Positions 24,909 through 34,415 of a stretch of 64,000 nucleotides of DNA are shown piece after piece; within the stretch, counting starts at the first letter, position 1; each line of letters opens with the position of its first letter. The stretch is from Serratia marcescens. Lineage in GTDB: Bacteria; Pseudomonadota; Gammaproteobacteria; Enterobacterales; Enterobacteriaceae. The stretch spans positions 5,423,491 to 5,487,490 of the forward strand of contig NZ_VFMJ01000001.1 in assembly GCF_006715005.1 (NCBI RefSeq), in the 5' to 3' direction. The notes below the pieces were generated by a model. It was not told the DNA's origin. It worked only from the letters and a program-made list of their open reading frames with translations, and did not search any database. Position numbers and translations under genes: made by a program.

Positions 24909-25478
24909 ATGAAAAACCTGCCTAATGATTATTTTCTGGATGCCGACGATGAGCTGGTCGATTTTCTGGAGGCGCAGGGCGAGGCGTGCATCAAGGATAT
25001 TTACCAGTCGAACGCTGTGAATAAAGAGAATGGGTACAAGTTGCTCAGCATTTTGATTGTGGGTATTGGCTCATCGTTTTTGCTGCTTACGCAGAGGCCG
25101 AATATAGATTTCCTCAGTGCTGGGCTTGCGGTATTTATCCTGTACTGGTCACTCTGCGCGATCTACCTGGTAACGCAGGTTCTAACCGTTCACATGCGTG
25201 GGCTGGTTTATGCCTCGCCGGAGCAGCTTTACACTGAAAAATATAAGGCTATTAATCAACAGCATTTTGATTATTTCAAAAGCAATGGATTTAGCGGTGA
25301 GTGTAATCGCCTATCGGTGATGAGGCGGTATAGGCTGCATGCGCTGTGCCTAACCGCCAATGAATTAGCAAGCGACAACAAGAAAATAAGAGAAAGACTG
25401 ACCTGGGCAAGGATGGCGACCATCATTACCCCGGCTTGCGCTCTCTTTATTTCCGCGCTTACTTACCTTTTTTCCTGA
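24909..25478 (+). CDS. three-segment membrane protein, possible moron
   Basis: 189 aa. Hydrophobic segments at about 46-64 (LLSILIVGIGSSFLLL), 70-96 (AGLAVFILYWSLCAIYLV) and 169-189 (IITPACALFISALTYLF); the 70-residue stretch between the second and third is hydrophilic and helical. ATG 24909 has AGGAA upstream. No family is recognised. Its place between late control and lysis genes is where superinfection-exclusion or other accessory genes often sit; inference. Confidence 0.6.
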   Translation: MKNLPNDYFLDADDELVDFLEAQGEACIKDIYQSNAVNKENGYKLLSILIVGIGSSFLLLTQRPNIDFLSAGLAVFILYWSLCAIYLVTQVLTVHMRGLVYASPEQLYTEKYKAINQQHFDYFKSNGFSGECNRLSVMRRYRLHALCLTANELASDNKKIRERLTWARMATIITPACALFISALTYLFS

Positions 25479-25605
25479 GACCTTCGGCGGAATCGCCAAC
25501 TAACATGCGGCCAACCGAAAAGTCATCGGGTTTTACCGGCGCTGGTTTCGGCTGTTCTGCTGGCTGAGGTTTGCTCTCGCCGGCAGGCTTATTTGACTGA
25601 CTCAT
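25459..25605 (-). CDS. small Pro/Lys-rich phage protein on the opposite strand
   Basis: 48 aa (MSQSNKPAGESKPQPAEQPK at the start, LRKKGK at the end), Pro- and Lys-rich. GGAG lies seven bases before the ATG. It converges on, and overlaps by 20 bp, the end of the membrane protein gene. Its low complexity argues for caution. Confidence 0.5.
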   Translation of the reverse strand: MSQSNKPAGESKPQPAEQPKPAPVKPDDFSVGRMLVGDSAEGLRKKGK

Positions 25606-25736
25606 AAAATTCTCCATTTCTGTAGGGTTGTTTGTCGCGATTCAACGATATCAGAGACGGGAATACACAGCCAGATCGTATCTGGCGCCTATTTGAGGCT
25701 GCGCTAACGCGTGGCCTTTTCTATGTGGAGAGCACG

Positions 25737-25961
25737 ATGAAATTTCACGAATTGCACGAAGAGACAAAGGAACGGGCGCGTGATGCGCTGTGTGCGGTTG
25801 TAGCCAGAGGTTCTGTAAGTTCTGCCTCAGCAAAATTGGCAGGTGAAACCGTCGCTGCAGCGTTTATTGCTATGGAGCAATACGAGAGCGAGCCAGCCGC
25901 TCAGCCGACGCTTGTTGGTTGCGACGGCGAAGTAAACATCCGCATCACCACCAAACCATAA
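25737..25961 (+). CDS. small phage protein, unknown function
   Basis: 74 aa (MKFHELHEETKERARDALCA), helical, with GGAG seven bases before ATG 25737. The frame is open upstream to a TTG at 25632, but that region overlaps the leader of the opposite-strand gene. No family recognised. Confidence 0.55.
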   Translation: MKFHELHEETKERARDALCAVVARGSVSSASAKLAGETVAAAFIAMEQYESEPAAQPTLVGCDGEVNIRITTKP

Positions 25962-26020
25962 GGCTGCCACTGGCGGCTTTTTCTGTTTCATGAGCGCCAA
26001 CCGCCCGGCGGGAGGTAAGG

Positions 26021-26281
26021 ATGACACGAATGCTAATCAGAGCAGCCGATGGAGCCGTGCACACTGGTAGCGCAGTGTCATTCGTCCTCGGCATCATTAA
26101 TTATTTTTCACAGAGCGAATGGATCATCCTCGGCGTCATCTTCGGCATGTTCTGCTCTGCGTTTGGTATTGCCCTCGGTACTTACTTCCGCTGCCGGCGC
26201 GAGCGGCTTCTGCGTGATTGGATAAAAAAACGCACGGAGACGATCGACACGGAAGAGCTTGAAATGCTGGAGCGTGAGTGA
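26021..26281 (+). CDS. holin
   Basis: 86 aa with two membrane segments (about 14-31, SAVSFVLGIINYF; 34-53, IILGVIFGMFCSAFG) and a charged C-terminal tail, the class II holin layout. It precedes the endolysin with a TGATG junction. It should form membrane lesions or depolarise the membrane to trigger lysis. Confidence 0.75.
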   Translation: MTRMLIRAADGAVHTGSAVSFVLGIINYFSQSEWIILGVIFGMFCSAFGIALGTYFRCRRERLLRDWIKKRTETIDTEELEMLERE

Positions 26282-26808
26282 TGGGGAACAAATCAAAACT
26301 CAGTGCCGTAATGTTGGCGCTGATCGCCGCCGGCGCATCGGCCCCGGTGATGATGTCGCAGTTTCAGGAAGAGAAAGAAGGCCAGCGCCTGACTGCATAC
26401 CAGGACGGTGTTGGTATCTGGACGATTTGCGGCGGTGTGACGATGGTCAACGGTCAGAAGGTTGTGAAGGGCCAGCGTCTGACCGCTGAGCAGTGCAAGC
26501 AGATTGACGCTGTCGAGCAGAAAAAGGCGCTCGACTGGGTAGACCGCAACGTCAAGGTAACGCTGACCGAACCGCAAAAAGTCGGGATCGCTTCTTTCTG
26601 CCCGTGGAACATCGGCCCTGGAAAGTGCTTCACCTCGACATTTTACAAAAAGCTTAACGCCGGTGACCGCATCGGCGCCTGCCGAGAAATCCGCCGCTGG
26701 ATTTACGATGGCGGCCGAGATTGCCGCATCCGCTCGAATAACTGCTACGGGCAGATCGTACGGCGCGATCAGGAAGCCGAACTGGCTTGCTGGGGGCTGG
26801 ACAAATGA
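26281..26808 (+). CDS. SAR-type endolysin (lysozyme, GH24)
   Basis: 175 aa. N-terminal weakly hydrophobic signal-anchor (LSAVMLALIAAGASAPVMM) and the T4/P21 lysozyme triad in EKEGQRLTAYQDGVGIWTIC (Glu, then Asp and Thr). It cleaves the glycan strands of peptidoglycan. The Gly/Ala-rich N-terminus suggests a SAR domain released by membrane depolarisation. ATG 26281 is preferred over GTG 26278. Overlaps the Rz start (ATGA). Confidence 0.88.
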   Translation: MGNKSKLSAVMLALIAAGASAPVMMSQFQEEKEGQRLTAYQDGVGIWTICGGVTMVNGQKVVKGQRLTAEQCKQIDAVEQKKALDWVDRNVKVTLTEPQKVGIASFCPWNIGPGKCFTSTFYKKLNAGDRIGACREIRRWIYDGGRDCRIRSNNCYGQIVRRDQEAELACWGLDK

Positions 26809-27329
26809 AGCCCTTACTCATTCTTGGCGCTGCCTCAATCGTCTTGGTTTCTGTGCTTTGCGGTGTGGTCAACTACTACCACGATGAAGCGCAGAGGTTG
26901 GAAGGCGATGTTAAGCGGCTGCAAAGCGATAACAGCCTGCAGGCGAATACAATCGCCACACAGGCGTTTCAGTTCCAGCGCGCCAACGAAATCAGCAGCG
27001 CCGCGACTCAGTACGGCATCAACACCGACGCGGCCACCCAGGGGAAAGAAATTGAATACCGGACGATCCTCAAGAAACAGCCGACATGTGATCTGGCTGT
27101 GCCTGCCGCTGTTGCTGGTGGGTTGCTCGACTACACGCACCGTCTACGTTCCCGCGCAATGTCAGCCGATACCATCGTCGCTGACGCAACCGGTGCTGGC
27201 GCCACTGCCTCCGGCACCCTGACATACTGCCAGTCGGTGCTATGGATTGATCCGCTGCTGGCGGCGCTCGACAAAGCGAACAACCAACTGCTGGCGATAC
27301 GCCGGCTCGAAGAAGAGAGAAAACGATGA
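26805..27329 (+). CDS. Rz-like spanin, inner membrane subunit
   Basis: 174 aa. N-terminal membrane anchor (LLILGAASIVLVSVLCGVV), then a helical coiled-coil region (AQRLEGDVKRLQSDNSLQAN). Forms the spanin with Rz1 to fuse inner and outer membranes at the end of lysis. The Rz1 gene is embedded in another frame. Confidence 0.82.
   Translation: MKPLLILGAASIVLVSVLCGVVNYYHDEAQRLEGDVKRLQSDNSLQANTIATQAFQFQRANEISSAATQYGINTDAATQGKEIEYRTILKKQPTCDLAVPAAVAGGLLDYTHRLRSRAMSADTIVADATGAGATASGTLTYCQSVLWIDPLLAALDKANNQLLAIRRLEEERKR
27088..27222 (+). CDS. Rz1-like spanin lipoprotein, embedded in Rz
   Basis: 44 aa from a GTG start: VIWLCLPLLLVGCSTTRTVY. Lipobox LVGC (Cys13) then a Pro-rich outer part ending PLPPAP, as in lambda Rz1. 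It lies wholly within the Rz gene in the +1 frame, the nested layout of lambda Rz/Rz1. It should be an outer-membrane lipoprotein. Confidence 0.82.
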   Translation: MIWLCLPLLLVGCSTTRTVYVPAQCQPIPSSLTQPVLAPLPPAP

Positions 27330-27520
27330 GCAAGATTGTACTGACCCTGGAACAGATTAAAGAGCTGGCGCGGTTCGCAGGAGATGAAGGCCAGCCGTCC
27401 TACACCATCACCACCGGCACTATTCCAGCGTTTGAGGCTGAGGATGGCGAGGTTCCTGAGTACAGCGGCCTGATCGCCTACTCGGATTCGGAAAAGCACA
27501 GCGTTCTGCAGTTGGAATAA
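27326..27520 (+). CDS. small phage protein, unknown function
   Basis: 64 aa, acidic (MSKIVLTLEQIKELARFAG; PEYSGLIAYSD). Overlaps the Rz stop (ATGA). Common position for a conserved small gene after the lysis cassette; no function known to me. Confidence 0.6.
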   Translation: MSKIVLTLEQIKELARFAGDEGQPSYTITTGTIPAFEAEDGEVPEYSGLIAYSDSEKHSVLQLE

Positions 27521-27542
27521 CGACAGCGTGAGGAAAGACAGG

Positions 27543-27743
27543 ATGGAAAACAAACCGCACAGTAGTGATGAATATTATGTCGAATCGTGGGCTACGGGGA
27601 GTTTCGAAGATGCAGCTAGGCCGTTAATCAGATGGTTGGCTGAAAACGCACACCCGCACCACACAGCCATTGTCACCAGCAACCGCGCTGAGCTGTTAGA
27701 AGCGCAATCAGTGGTTGCCACTGAAGTCTATTTGAAAGGTTAG
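27543..27743 (+). CDS. small phage protein, unknown function
   Basis: 66 aa from ATG 27543, which has AGGAAAG five bases upstream; a GTG at 27528 is less likely. DEYYVESWATGSFEDAARP in the N-terminal half. No family recognised. Confidence 0.55.
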   Translation: MENKPHSSDEYYVESWATGSFEDAARPLIRWLAENAHPHHTAIVTSNRAELLEAQSVVATEVYLKG

Positions 27744-27872
27744 TGACTGTTTTACAAAATTCTGCAGAAGGCATTCGCTGAGTGCCTTTGACAGAATAAA
27801 CACGATGAATTCATGGGTGGTGGTCAACTGTGCTGCCGGGGTTATATCCAGCGATCTAGCAGGAAGTTCTGA

Positions 27873-28055
27873 ATGGCAAGATTAAATCTCGAAATCATTC
27901 ATCCGAACAACGCGGATGTGAACAACATTTTCGCCATGATGGAGCGCAAATATGCTGGCCGACCAGCAACAGCGGAAACCATCAAGGAGATGGAGAAGGA
28001 AGCTGCTCGACTAATTCGACGGCTAATCACCACGAAGGTGACTTTCGCAAAATAG
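27873..28055 (+). CDS. small phage protein, unknown function
   Basis: 60 aa, MARLNLEIIHPNNADVNNIF at the start, basic C-terminus. It lies 15 bp before the small terminase gene. No family recognised. Confidence 0.55.
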   Translation: MARLNLEIIHPNNADVNNIFAMMERKYAGRPATAETIKEMEKEAARLIRRLITTKVTFAK

Positions 28056-28070
28056 TCACAAGGAGTCGAA

Positions 28071-28679
28071 ATGACGCTGACAGAAGAACAGAAGGCGCTT
28101 TTCGATGCCCTGACGAAGCTACAAAAGAAATTCGTTACCTGCCTATTGAATGGCGACCGCCAGGCGGAGGCCTACCGTAACGCGGGAGGGAAAGCGAAGG
28201 GCGACGGAGTCCACTCGAAAGCCGCTGTGATGGTAAGAAATGGTAATGTCCAAGCTTTCCTGAAGTCCGTGCAGTACGAAGCCATCAACGAGGCAATCAT
28301 GACGCGCACCGAAGCACTGGAGCGTTTGTCGAAGATGGGGCGCACAGCTCTGACCGATATCGCAGAGTTCAAAAACTGCCAGATAGGCGAGGACGAAGAG
28401 GGCAAGCCGGTTTATCAAGCGTCCTGGTCATTCCGCGATTCAGCCTTGCAAGACCCTGAAGCGATGGCGGCCGTTGCCGAACTGACGACGGGCAAAGACG
28501 GCATCAAGTTAAAGATGCACGACCCGAAGGCGGCGATTAAGCAGCTCGGTGAAATGATGGGCTGGGAAGCGCCGAAGAAAACCGAACTATCCGGCCCCGG
28601 AGGTGGTGCTATCAAGACCGAGAGCACCAACATGTCAGCCGAAGAGGCTGCAGAGGCATATCGTAAGTTGATGGGGTAA
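28071..28679 (+). CDS. terminase small subunit
   Basis: 202 aa. LQKKFVTCLLNGDRQAEAYR and the following helix match the DNA-recognition domain of small terminases of the Terminase_2 type; the C-terminal helix ends SAEEAAEAYRKLMG. It should recognise the packaging site and load the large subunit, encoded at 29226. Confidence 0.8.
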   Translation: MTLTEEQKALFDALTKLQKKFVTCLLNGDRQAEAYRNAGGKAKGDGVHSKAAVMVRNGNVQAFLKSVQYEAINEAIMTRTEALERLSKMGRTALTDIAEFKNCQIGEDEEGKPVYQASWSFRDSALQDPEAMAAVAELTTGKDGIKLKMHDPKAAIKQLGEMMGWEAPKKTELSGPGGGAIKTESTNMSAEEAAEAYRKLMG

Positions 28680-28738
28680 ACTGAATTATCCGGCGTTACG
28701 CACCGGAAACCATCCCCACCCAACCATATGAGGCTGTA

Positions 28739-28972
28739 ATGAACGATAACAACTATCATGGAATGCAGTGGGTTTCCGTTGATAAAAGGCTACCTAAGCC
28801 GATTTATCCTGAAAAGTACCTTACGCTTCTTCTCTGCTTAAACAGCAGAACCTTCGTTTGTGGGGGCTATGAGGAAGATAAGTTCTGGCTTGACGGCAAC
28901 GAGCTGGACAACGTAACCCACTGGCAATATGTTCCTCTGACTCCTGAACGGGGTGGAATTGTAGAAAAATAG
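28739..28972 (+). CDS. DUF551-like protein
   Basis: 77 aa. WVSVDKRLPKP followed by a short linker and THWQYVPLTPE fits the DUF551 pattern common in phages of enterobacteria. Function unknown. It interrupts the two terminase genes. Confidence 0.65.
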   Translation: MNDNNYHGMQWVSVDKRLPKPIYPEKYLTLLLCLNSRTFVCGGYEEDKFWLDGNELDNVTHWQYVPLTPERGGIVEK

Positions 28973-29225
28973 GTATCTACGGCGCCCGTTGCGTTATGTA
29001 CAAAACCTCAATAAACAGTTGTCTCCATAATAAAATCGGCTATGCAAAAACACCCCTGTTTTATGCATCGTTTATGCAGTCCGTTTTCGACCACTCCGAA
29101 GAGAAAACCCCGACAAATCACCCACTGAGCGCAATCGTCGGGTGAGTGCTGTTTCGTCGGTGCGGGTAACGGTCATTATGTTAAATAAGCCCCTTTTTCA
29201 CACATTTTTCCCAGAGTAGCGAGCT
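28973..29225. other. 253-bp gap between DUF551 gene and large terminase
   Basis: No convincing gene. A near-palindrome (ATGCAAAAACA, CCCC, TGTTTTATGCAT at 29043-29067) is the only structure I see; a cos/pac or regulatory role is possible but unsupported. Confidence 0.3.
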
Positions 29226-30848
29226 ATGCCTATTCCGTTCCCGTTCGACTTCAAAAACCCGGATTACACCCAGGTGTTCGAATGGCGGATGGAGCGCCTG
29301 CAGCGCATCAGGGCCAACCCGGAAACACTGCCTGCTATTCGTGAGTTTTATCGCACCAACCCGGCACAGTTCATTATCGACTGGGGCATGACGACCGACC
29401 CCCGCAACATCGACTACGGCCTGCCGGTGACAATCCCGTTTTTGCTGTTCCCCAAACAGGAAGAGTGGATCCACTGGATTATGACCCGACGGGAAAACAT
29501 GGAGAACGGCATCACGGAAAAGAGCCGCGAGATGGGGCTGAGCTGGACGGCGATCGGGTTGGCTTGCTCTCTATGCCTGTTCAACAAAGAAATGGTGATT
29601 GGCTTCGGCTCCCGTAAAGAGGAGTACGTGGACAGCACCGGTGACCCGAAGGCGCTGTTCTGGAAGGCGCGCAAATTCGTTGAAACGCTGCCGGTGGAGT
29701 TTCGCGGCAGCTGGAGCGAAAAAAAACACGCCCCCTATATGCGCGTTGAATTCCCTGATACGGGCGCCGTTATCAAAGGCGAGGCTGGCGATAACATTGG
29801 ACGCGGTGACCGCACCACGCTCTATCTGGTGGACGAGGCGGCATTCTTGCAGCGCCCTTTGCTGATCGACGCTGCGCTGTCGCAGACAACGCGCTGCCGT
29901 ATCGATTTGAGTTCGGTCAACGGCATGGCTAACCCATTCGCCCAAAAACGTCATAGCGGAAAAATTCCGGTGTTCACGTTCCACTGGCGCAGCGATCCGC
30001 GCAAAGACGATGCCTGGTATCGCAGGGAATGCGACAAAATCGATAACCCGGTGGTGGTGGCGCAAGAGCTCGACCTTAACTACAGCGCATCCGCCGAGGG
30101 CGTGCTTATCCCGTCCGATTGGGTTCAGGCCGCTGTTGATGCGCATATCAAGCTGGGTATTCAACCTACTGGTAAACGCCTTGGCGCAATGGACGTTGCA
30201 GACGAAGGGCGCGATAAAAACTCCTTTTCTACCCGCCACGGTTTCCTGCTGGAGAACGTTCGCGAGTGGTCAGGTGTCGGCAGCGATATCTACCAGTCGG
30301 TTGAGAAGGTTTTCGGGTTCTGCGACGCGGACAACATTGATGAGTACCGTTTCGACGAGGACGGATTGGGGGCTGGTGTTCGCGGCGACGCCCGCGCCAT
30401 CAACGAGCTGCGTAAATCCGCCCGCCGGCCGATGATTCTGGCGACCCCATTCAGGGGGAGCGGCGCGGTATTCGATCCCGACGATGAAGCGGTACGCGGA
30501 GACAACGGGCAGCAAGCTCGACTGAACAAAGATTTTTTTGCCAACGCCAAAGCGCAGAGCTGGTGGCGTCTGCGCAAGTTGTTTCAAAACACCTACCGCG
30601 CGGTTGTCGAAAAAATGCCGTACAACCCCGACGAAATCATCTCCATCAGCAGCACGATGGAAAACAAAGACAAACTCATCATCGAACTTTCACAGCCGAC
30701 CTACTCAATCAACGGGGTGGGGAAAATCGTTGTGGACAAACAGCCTGACGGCACCAAATCGCCCAACCTGGCCGACTCGGTGATGATCAGTTACGCGCCA
30801 ATGAATTCAGCCCTGAATATCTGGGAGCTGTTAGGGAGACAGGCCTGA
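29226..30848 (+). CDS. terminase large subunit
   Basis: 540 aa. ATPase domain with a Walker A-like [11 protein letters not shown] (near residue 99) and Walker [10 protein letters not shown]; nuclease domain with acidic residues in [20 protein letters not shown] and the C-terminal LADSVMISY. It pumps DNA into the procapsid and cuts it. The stop overlaps the portal ATG by one base. Confidence 0.9.
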   Translation: MPIPFPFDFKNPDYTQVFEWRMERLQRIRANPETLPAIREFYRTNPAQFIIDWGMTTDPRNIDYGLPVTIPFLLFPKQEEWIHWIMTRRENMENGITEKSREMGLSWTAIGLACSLCLFNKEMVIGFGSRKEEYVDSTGDPKALFWKARKFVETLPVEFRGSWSEKKHAPYMRVEFPDTGAVIKGEAGDNIGRGDRTTLYLVDEAAFLQRPLLIDAALSQTTRCRIDLSSVNGMANPFAQKRHSGKIPVFTFHWRSDPRKDDAWYRRECDKIDNPVVVAQELDLNYSASAEGVLIPSDWVQAAVDAHIKLGIQPTGKRLGAMDVADEGRDKNSFSTRHGFLLENVREWSGVGSDIYQSVEKVFGFCDADNIDEYRFDEDGLGAGVRGDARAINELRKSARRPMILATPFRGSGAVFDPDDEAVRGDNGQQARLNKDFFANAKAQSWWRLRKLFQNTYRAVVEKMPYNPDEIISISSTMENKDKLIIELSQPTYSINGVGKIVVDKQPDGTKSPNLADSVMISYAPMNSALNIWELLGRQA

Positions 30849-32314
30849 TGGCACGAAATAAACCCACCTCAAAGCGGACGGCACAAGCCACCGCTGACGG
30901 GTACGAGAACTTTGTCGCCCGCGTTGGGATGCAGACCCCTAACCAGCATTCAGCATCGACTTACCGGGCAAACTTCACCAGTCGCAACCGCATGATGGTT
31001 GAGTGGTCATATCGCTCATCCTGGGTGATTGGTGAAGCCGTAGACGCCATCCCTGACGATATGACCCGCAAAGGTATTCGCATCACGTCAGAGATTGACG
31101 CGAAAGACCGTGGCGTTATTGAGTCGCAGCTGGACAATATGCAGATCTGGGATGCACTGAATGACGTGCTGAAATGGTCAAGGCTTTATGGCGGTGCGGT
31201 TGGCTTCATCATGATCGAGGGGCAAGCGCCATTTACGCCGTTGCGCCTGGAAACGATTGGCGAAGGAAAGTTTAAGGGCATCCTCCCGCTTGACCGCTGG
31301 ATGATTAACCCGGTGCTCACCCGCCGCATTAAAGAGATGGGGCCAGACCTCGGCAAGCCCGAATTCTACGACGTTGTGACGACCGCTACGGGCATTCCCG
31401 CCTGGAGGATACATCACAGTCGCCTGATCCGGTTCGACGGCGTTACGCTACCATTCCAGCAGAAAATGACCGAGAACGAATGGGGGATGTCAGTTGTAGA
31501 GCGCATCTGGGACAGGCTGACCGCATTCGACAGCGCTACCGTAGGCGCTGCGCAGCTGGTTTACAAAGCACACCTGCGCACCTACAGCGTGGAGAAGCTT
31601 CGCGAACTGATCGCGCTTGGCGGCCCTGCGTTTGAGGCACTTCTGAAAAATATCGACCTTATCCGCCAGTTCCAGAGCAATGAGGGCATGACCCTCATGG
31701 ATACCAAGGATAAGTTTGAAACGCACCAGTACAGCTTCAGCGGGCTGGATGACGTCATTTCACAGTTTGCAGAGCAGATCAGTGGCGCCGTCGGCATTCC
31801 GCTGGTGCGCCTATTCGGTCAGTCACCGAAAGGTTTCTCAACGGGTGATGCTGACCTTGCCAACTACTACGACCGCGTCAGCTCGCTGCAAGAGCGCCGC
31901 CTGCGTCTTCCGCTTCGGAAGGTGCTCGACATCATGCACCGCTCTGAGCTGGGCAAGGAGCTGCCGGAGGACTTCACCTTTGAGTTTAACCCGCTGTGGC
32001 AGATGTCCGACGTTGACCGCTCAACAGTGGCGGTAAACACCGTGACGGCCATCAGCACTGCGCTGAATGACGGGCTGATGTCGCCAAAGGCTGCGATGAC
32101 GGATTTGCGCGAAAACTCGGACGTAACGGGTATTGGTGCATCGATCACTGATGAGGACATCGATAATGCGCAGTCGCAGTATGAGGAGCCTGAACTTGAA
32201 ACCGGCCCTGCGCCGGCGTTCAGAAATCCAGTATCAGAAAAGCCTACTGGGGATAGTCAGTCAGATAAATCAGATCGTAACTGGTTCCTACGATGGTTCC
32301 CAGGCAAGCGCTGA
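30848..32314 (+). CDS. phage portal protein (DUF1073 type)
   Basis: 488 aa. The segment EWSYRSSWVIGEAVDAIPDD and the GIPLVRLFGQSPKGFSTGD block are typical of the DUF1073 anti-repressor-like portal group. It forms the dodecameric ring at the capsid vertex. The 3' end overlaps the minor head gene by 149 bp in another frame. Confidence 0.87.
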   Translation: MARNKPTSKRTAQATADGYENFVARVGMQTPNQHSASTYRANFTSRNRMMVEWSYRSSWVIGEAVDAIPDDMTRKGIRITSEIDAKDRGVIESQLDNMQIWDALNDVLKWSRLYGGAVGFIMIEGQAPFTPLRLETIGEGKFKGILPLDRWMINPVLTRRIKEMGPDLGKPEFYDVVTTATGIPAWRIHHSRLIRFDGVTLPFQQKMTENEWGMSVVERIWDRLTAFDSATVGAAQLVYKAHLRTYSVEKLRELIALGGPAFEALLKNIDLIRQFQSNEGMTLMDTKDKFETHQYSFSGLDDVISQFAEQISGAVGIPLVRLFGQSPKGFSTGDADLANYYDRVSSLQERRLRLPLRKVLDIMHRSELGKELPEDFTFEFNPLWQMSDVDRSTVAVNTVTAISTALNDGLMSPKAAMTDLRENSDVTGIGASITDEDIDNAQSQYEEPELETGPAPAFRNPVSEKPTGDSQSDKSDRNWFLRWFPGKR

Positions 32315-32918
32315 CACGGTAGCCGATCACCTCATCGACTACTCTCAGGTGCTGGACGACTGGGCGGCAATGGTCGGTCAGAAAATGTTCCTGCAGGTGG
32401 AGCGCGAGGAGTGGAACCAGTGGAAATCGGTATCACAGCAGATTTCCGAGGGGCTTCGGGATGTAGTCGGCAACACGCCGATCGGCCAGGTGACACAGGA
32501 TATCGTTTACCGGCAAATCCAGTTGATGAAGTCGCTTCCCCTAGAAGCCGCCGACCGTGTTCGTGAAATTCAGCAGCGCGCCATACAGGCCACCATTCAC
32601 GGCGAACGCCCAGACGCGTTGTACGAGATGATCATGCAGTCCGGTGATGTTGCCGCAGGTAGGGCAAGAATGATCGCCCGCACAGAGATAGGCCGCGCCA
32701 CTGGCGCACTGACGCAGGCCCGCGCGCTGGCAGTTGGTTCTGAGGGATATTGGTGGCGCATTGAGGGCGCCGGTACGCGGCCATCGCATAAAAAAATGCG
32801 GGATAAGTTCGTGTACTGGCACAACCCGCCGACGCTGGACGGTATGACCGGCCACGCCGGTTGCCTGCCTAACTGCAAATGTCATCCCGATGTTCAAATA
32901 CCGGGGCCAAGAAAGTGA
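32166..32918 (+). CDS. minor head protein, Mu F-like
   Basis: 250 aa from ATG 32166 (MRSRSMRSLNLKPALRRR). The C-terminal MuF domain is clear: ARTEIGRATGALTQARALA, then GTRPSHKKMRDKF and CLPNCKCHP. Head morphogenesis protein injected or bound near the portal. The deep overlap with the portal gene is common in this gene pair. Confidence 0.82.
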   Translation: MRSRSMRSLNLKPALRRRSEIQYQKSLLGIVSQINQIVTGSYDGSQASADTVADHLIDYSQVLDDWAAMVGQKMFLQVEREEWNQWKSVSQQISEGLRDVVGNTPIGQVTQDIVYRQIQLMKSLPLEAADRVREIQQRAIQATIHGERPDALYEMIMQSGDVAAGRARMIARTEIGRATGALTQARALAVGSEGYWWRIEGAGTRPSHKKMRDKFVYWHNPPTLDGMTGHAGCLPNCKCHPDVQIPGPRK

Positions 32919-33131
32919 AAAATATGGGCTTCGGTATCGAATCACGTTGAACTGCAATAGCGGCGAATTGTTGCGAAAATGTTGTAGTGAAAAACGTGGG
33001 GTTTCAGCCGAGAAAGTTGGGAGTTTTACGTCTCTCAGCCCGCATTTGCAGCGAGTGCCGATCGCGTGGTGCGCAAAAGGTCTATTATGTTAAATACGCC
33101 GGAAATCGGCGAAATTATCCCCCTCGTTACA

Positions 33132-33153
33132 GGTCGCACAAGCGGCCTTTTTT
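33132..33153 (+). terminator. possible terminator inside the head operon
   Basis: GGTCGC and GCGGCC (one G-T pair) with loop ACAA, followed by six T, in the 260-bp gap before the DUF2213 gene. It would reduce expression of downstream head genes unless antitermination applies. The rest of the gap has no convincing gene. Confidence 0.5.
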
Positions 33154-33178
33154 ATGCCCGCCATTCAGCAGGTAACCC

Positions 33179-34411
33179 ATGAAATATTTCTTTGAAACCC
33201 GACTGGGTGAGACGCGCTATAGGCTGGCTGACGGCTCACTGCTGTGTAAGGACGTGCCGATCGCCCGAACAGGTACGCAAGTCTACTCAGCCAAAGACCT
33301 GCCTAATCTGAAGCCGAACGCAGCGGGAGAAATCATCGTCAGACGCTCGCCAGAGCAGGTATTCGATCCTGCTACGCTGGCCTCGTTTGAGGGGATGAGC
33401 ATCACGGTGCTGCACCCGGAGGATGAAGAAGGCAACGTTCGGCTGATCAATCCGCAGAACTGGAAAGAGCTGGCGCATGGTCATATCCAGAACGTTAGGC
33501 GCGGGACGGGTGACCAATCCGATCTGATGCTGGCCGACATCATCGTCAAAGATGAGTACGCCATCCAGTTGATCGAGGAAGGTCTGCGGCAGGTGTCATG
33601 TGGCTATGACGCAGAGTACGAACAGACAGCCCCTGGCGCAGCTGACCAGGTGGATATCACAGGAAACCATGTGGCTCTTGTTCCAAAAGGCAGAGCCGGA
33701 AATCGTTGTGCAATTGGAGACAGAGACACAATGGCAACTCAAAAGAAAAGCTGGCTACAGCGCCTTCGTTTCGCCCACAAGACAGGTGACGCGGACACGA
33801 TGAACGAACTGCTGGAATCTGCTCCAGCAGCCGTGACAGTGGATGAGGGGGATTTGCCAAGCGGCGTAAACCTCAACATCAATCTTTCACCTCAGCAGCC
33901 GCTCCCGAAGAAAGATCCGGAGATGGGCGGCGAGCCTACCGGCGACGGTGAGGACGATATCAAAACCTTGCTGAAAGCGCTGCTGGCAAAACTCGAAGGG
34001 ACGCCAACTGGTGACAATGGCGAAAACCCTGAAGACAAGAACAAAAAAGAGCCCACCGGCGACGGCGAGGAGGACGAAGAAGAAACCACGATTACCGGCG
34101 ATTCTGCTTACCGTGCGGAAGTCATCGTTCCTGGTATCGACCTCAGCCGCAAGGTGAAGCCAACCGCCTTTAAACGTGACGTGCTGGCCGCTGCTGATAA
34201 AGTGCTGGTTCGCCAGGTGGTAGGTGACGCTGATATCAGCAAACTGCCGAAACAGTCGGTAAATATGGCGTTTAACGCCATCTCTGAGATTGCGAAAGGT
34301 CGCAATACGCGAGAAATCACAGGTGACGCGCAGCGCCTGAATCTTGGCCCCCAAAACATCTCCGCCCTGAACAAGCAGAACGCCGAATTCTGGTCTAACC
34401 GAAAAGGATAA
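33179..34411 (+). CDS. DUF2213 prohead protease/scaffold
   Basis: 410 aa. N-terminal DUF2213 domain (MSITVLHPEDEEGN, LRQVSCGYDAEYEQ, HVALVPKGRAG), a herpesvirus-assemblin-like protease. The C-terminal half is acidic, with several Thr-Gly-Asp motifs (PTGDGEDD, PTGDNGEN, PTGDGEED, ITGDSAYR, ITGDAQRL), and probably acts as scaffold. It should process head proteins during capsid maturation. Confidence 0.82.
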   Translation: MKYFFETRLGETRYRLADGSLLCKDVPIARTGTQVYSAKDLPNLKPNAAGEIIVRRSPEQVFDPATLASFEGMSITVLHPEDEEGNVRLINPQNWKELAHGHIQNVRRGTGDQSDLMLADIIVKDEYAIQLIEEGLRQVSCGYDAEYEQTAPGAADQVDITGNHVALVPKGRAGNRCAIGDRDTMATQKKSWLQRLRFAHKTGDADTMNELLESAPAAVTVDEGDLPSGVNLNINLSPQQPLPKKDPEMGGEPTGDGEDDIKTLLKALLAKLEGTPTGDNGENPEDKNKKEPTGDGEEDEEETTITGDSAYRAEVIVPGIDLSRKVKPTAFKRDVLAAADKVLVRQVVGDADISKLPKQSVNMAFNAISEIAKGRNTREITGDAQRLNLGPQNISALNKQNAEFWSNRKG

Positions 34412-34415
34412 AACA

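Noticed and set aside
32890..33175. Two short frames in the gap after the minor head gene
   Set aside because: They overlap each other, lack ribosome sites and give Cys/Arg-rich sequence without pattern; a terminator-like hairpin lies in the same gap.
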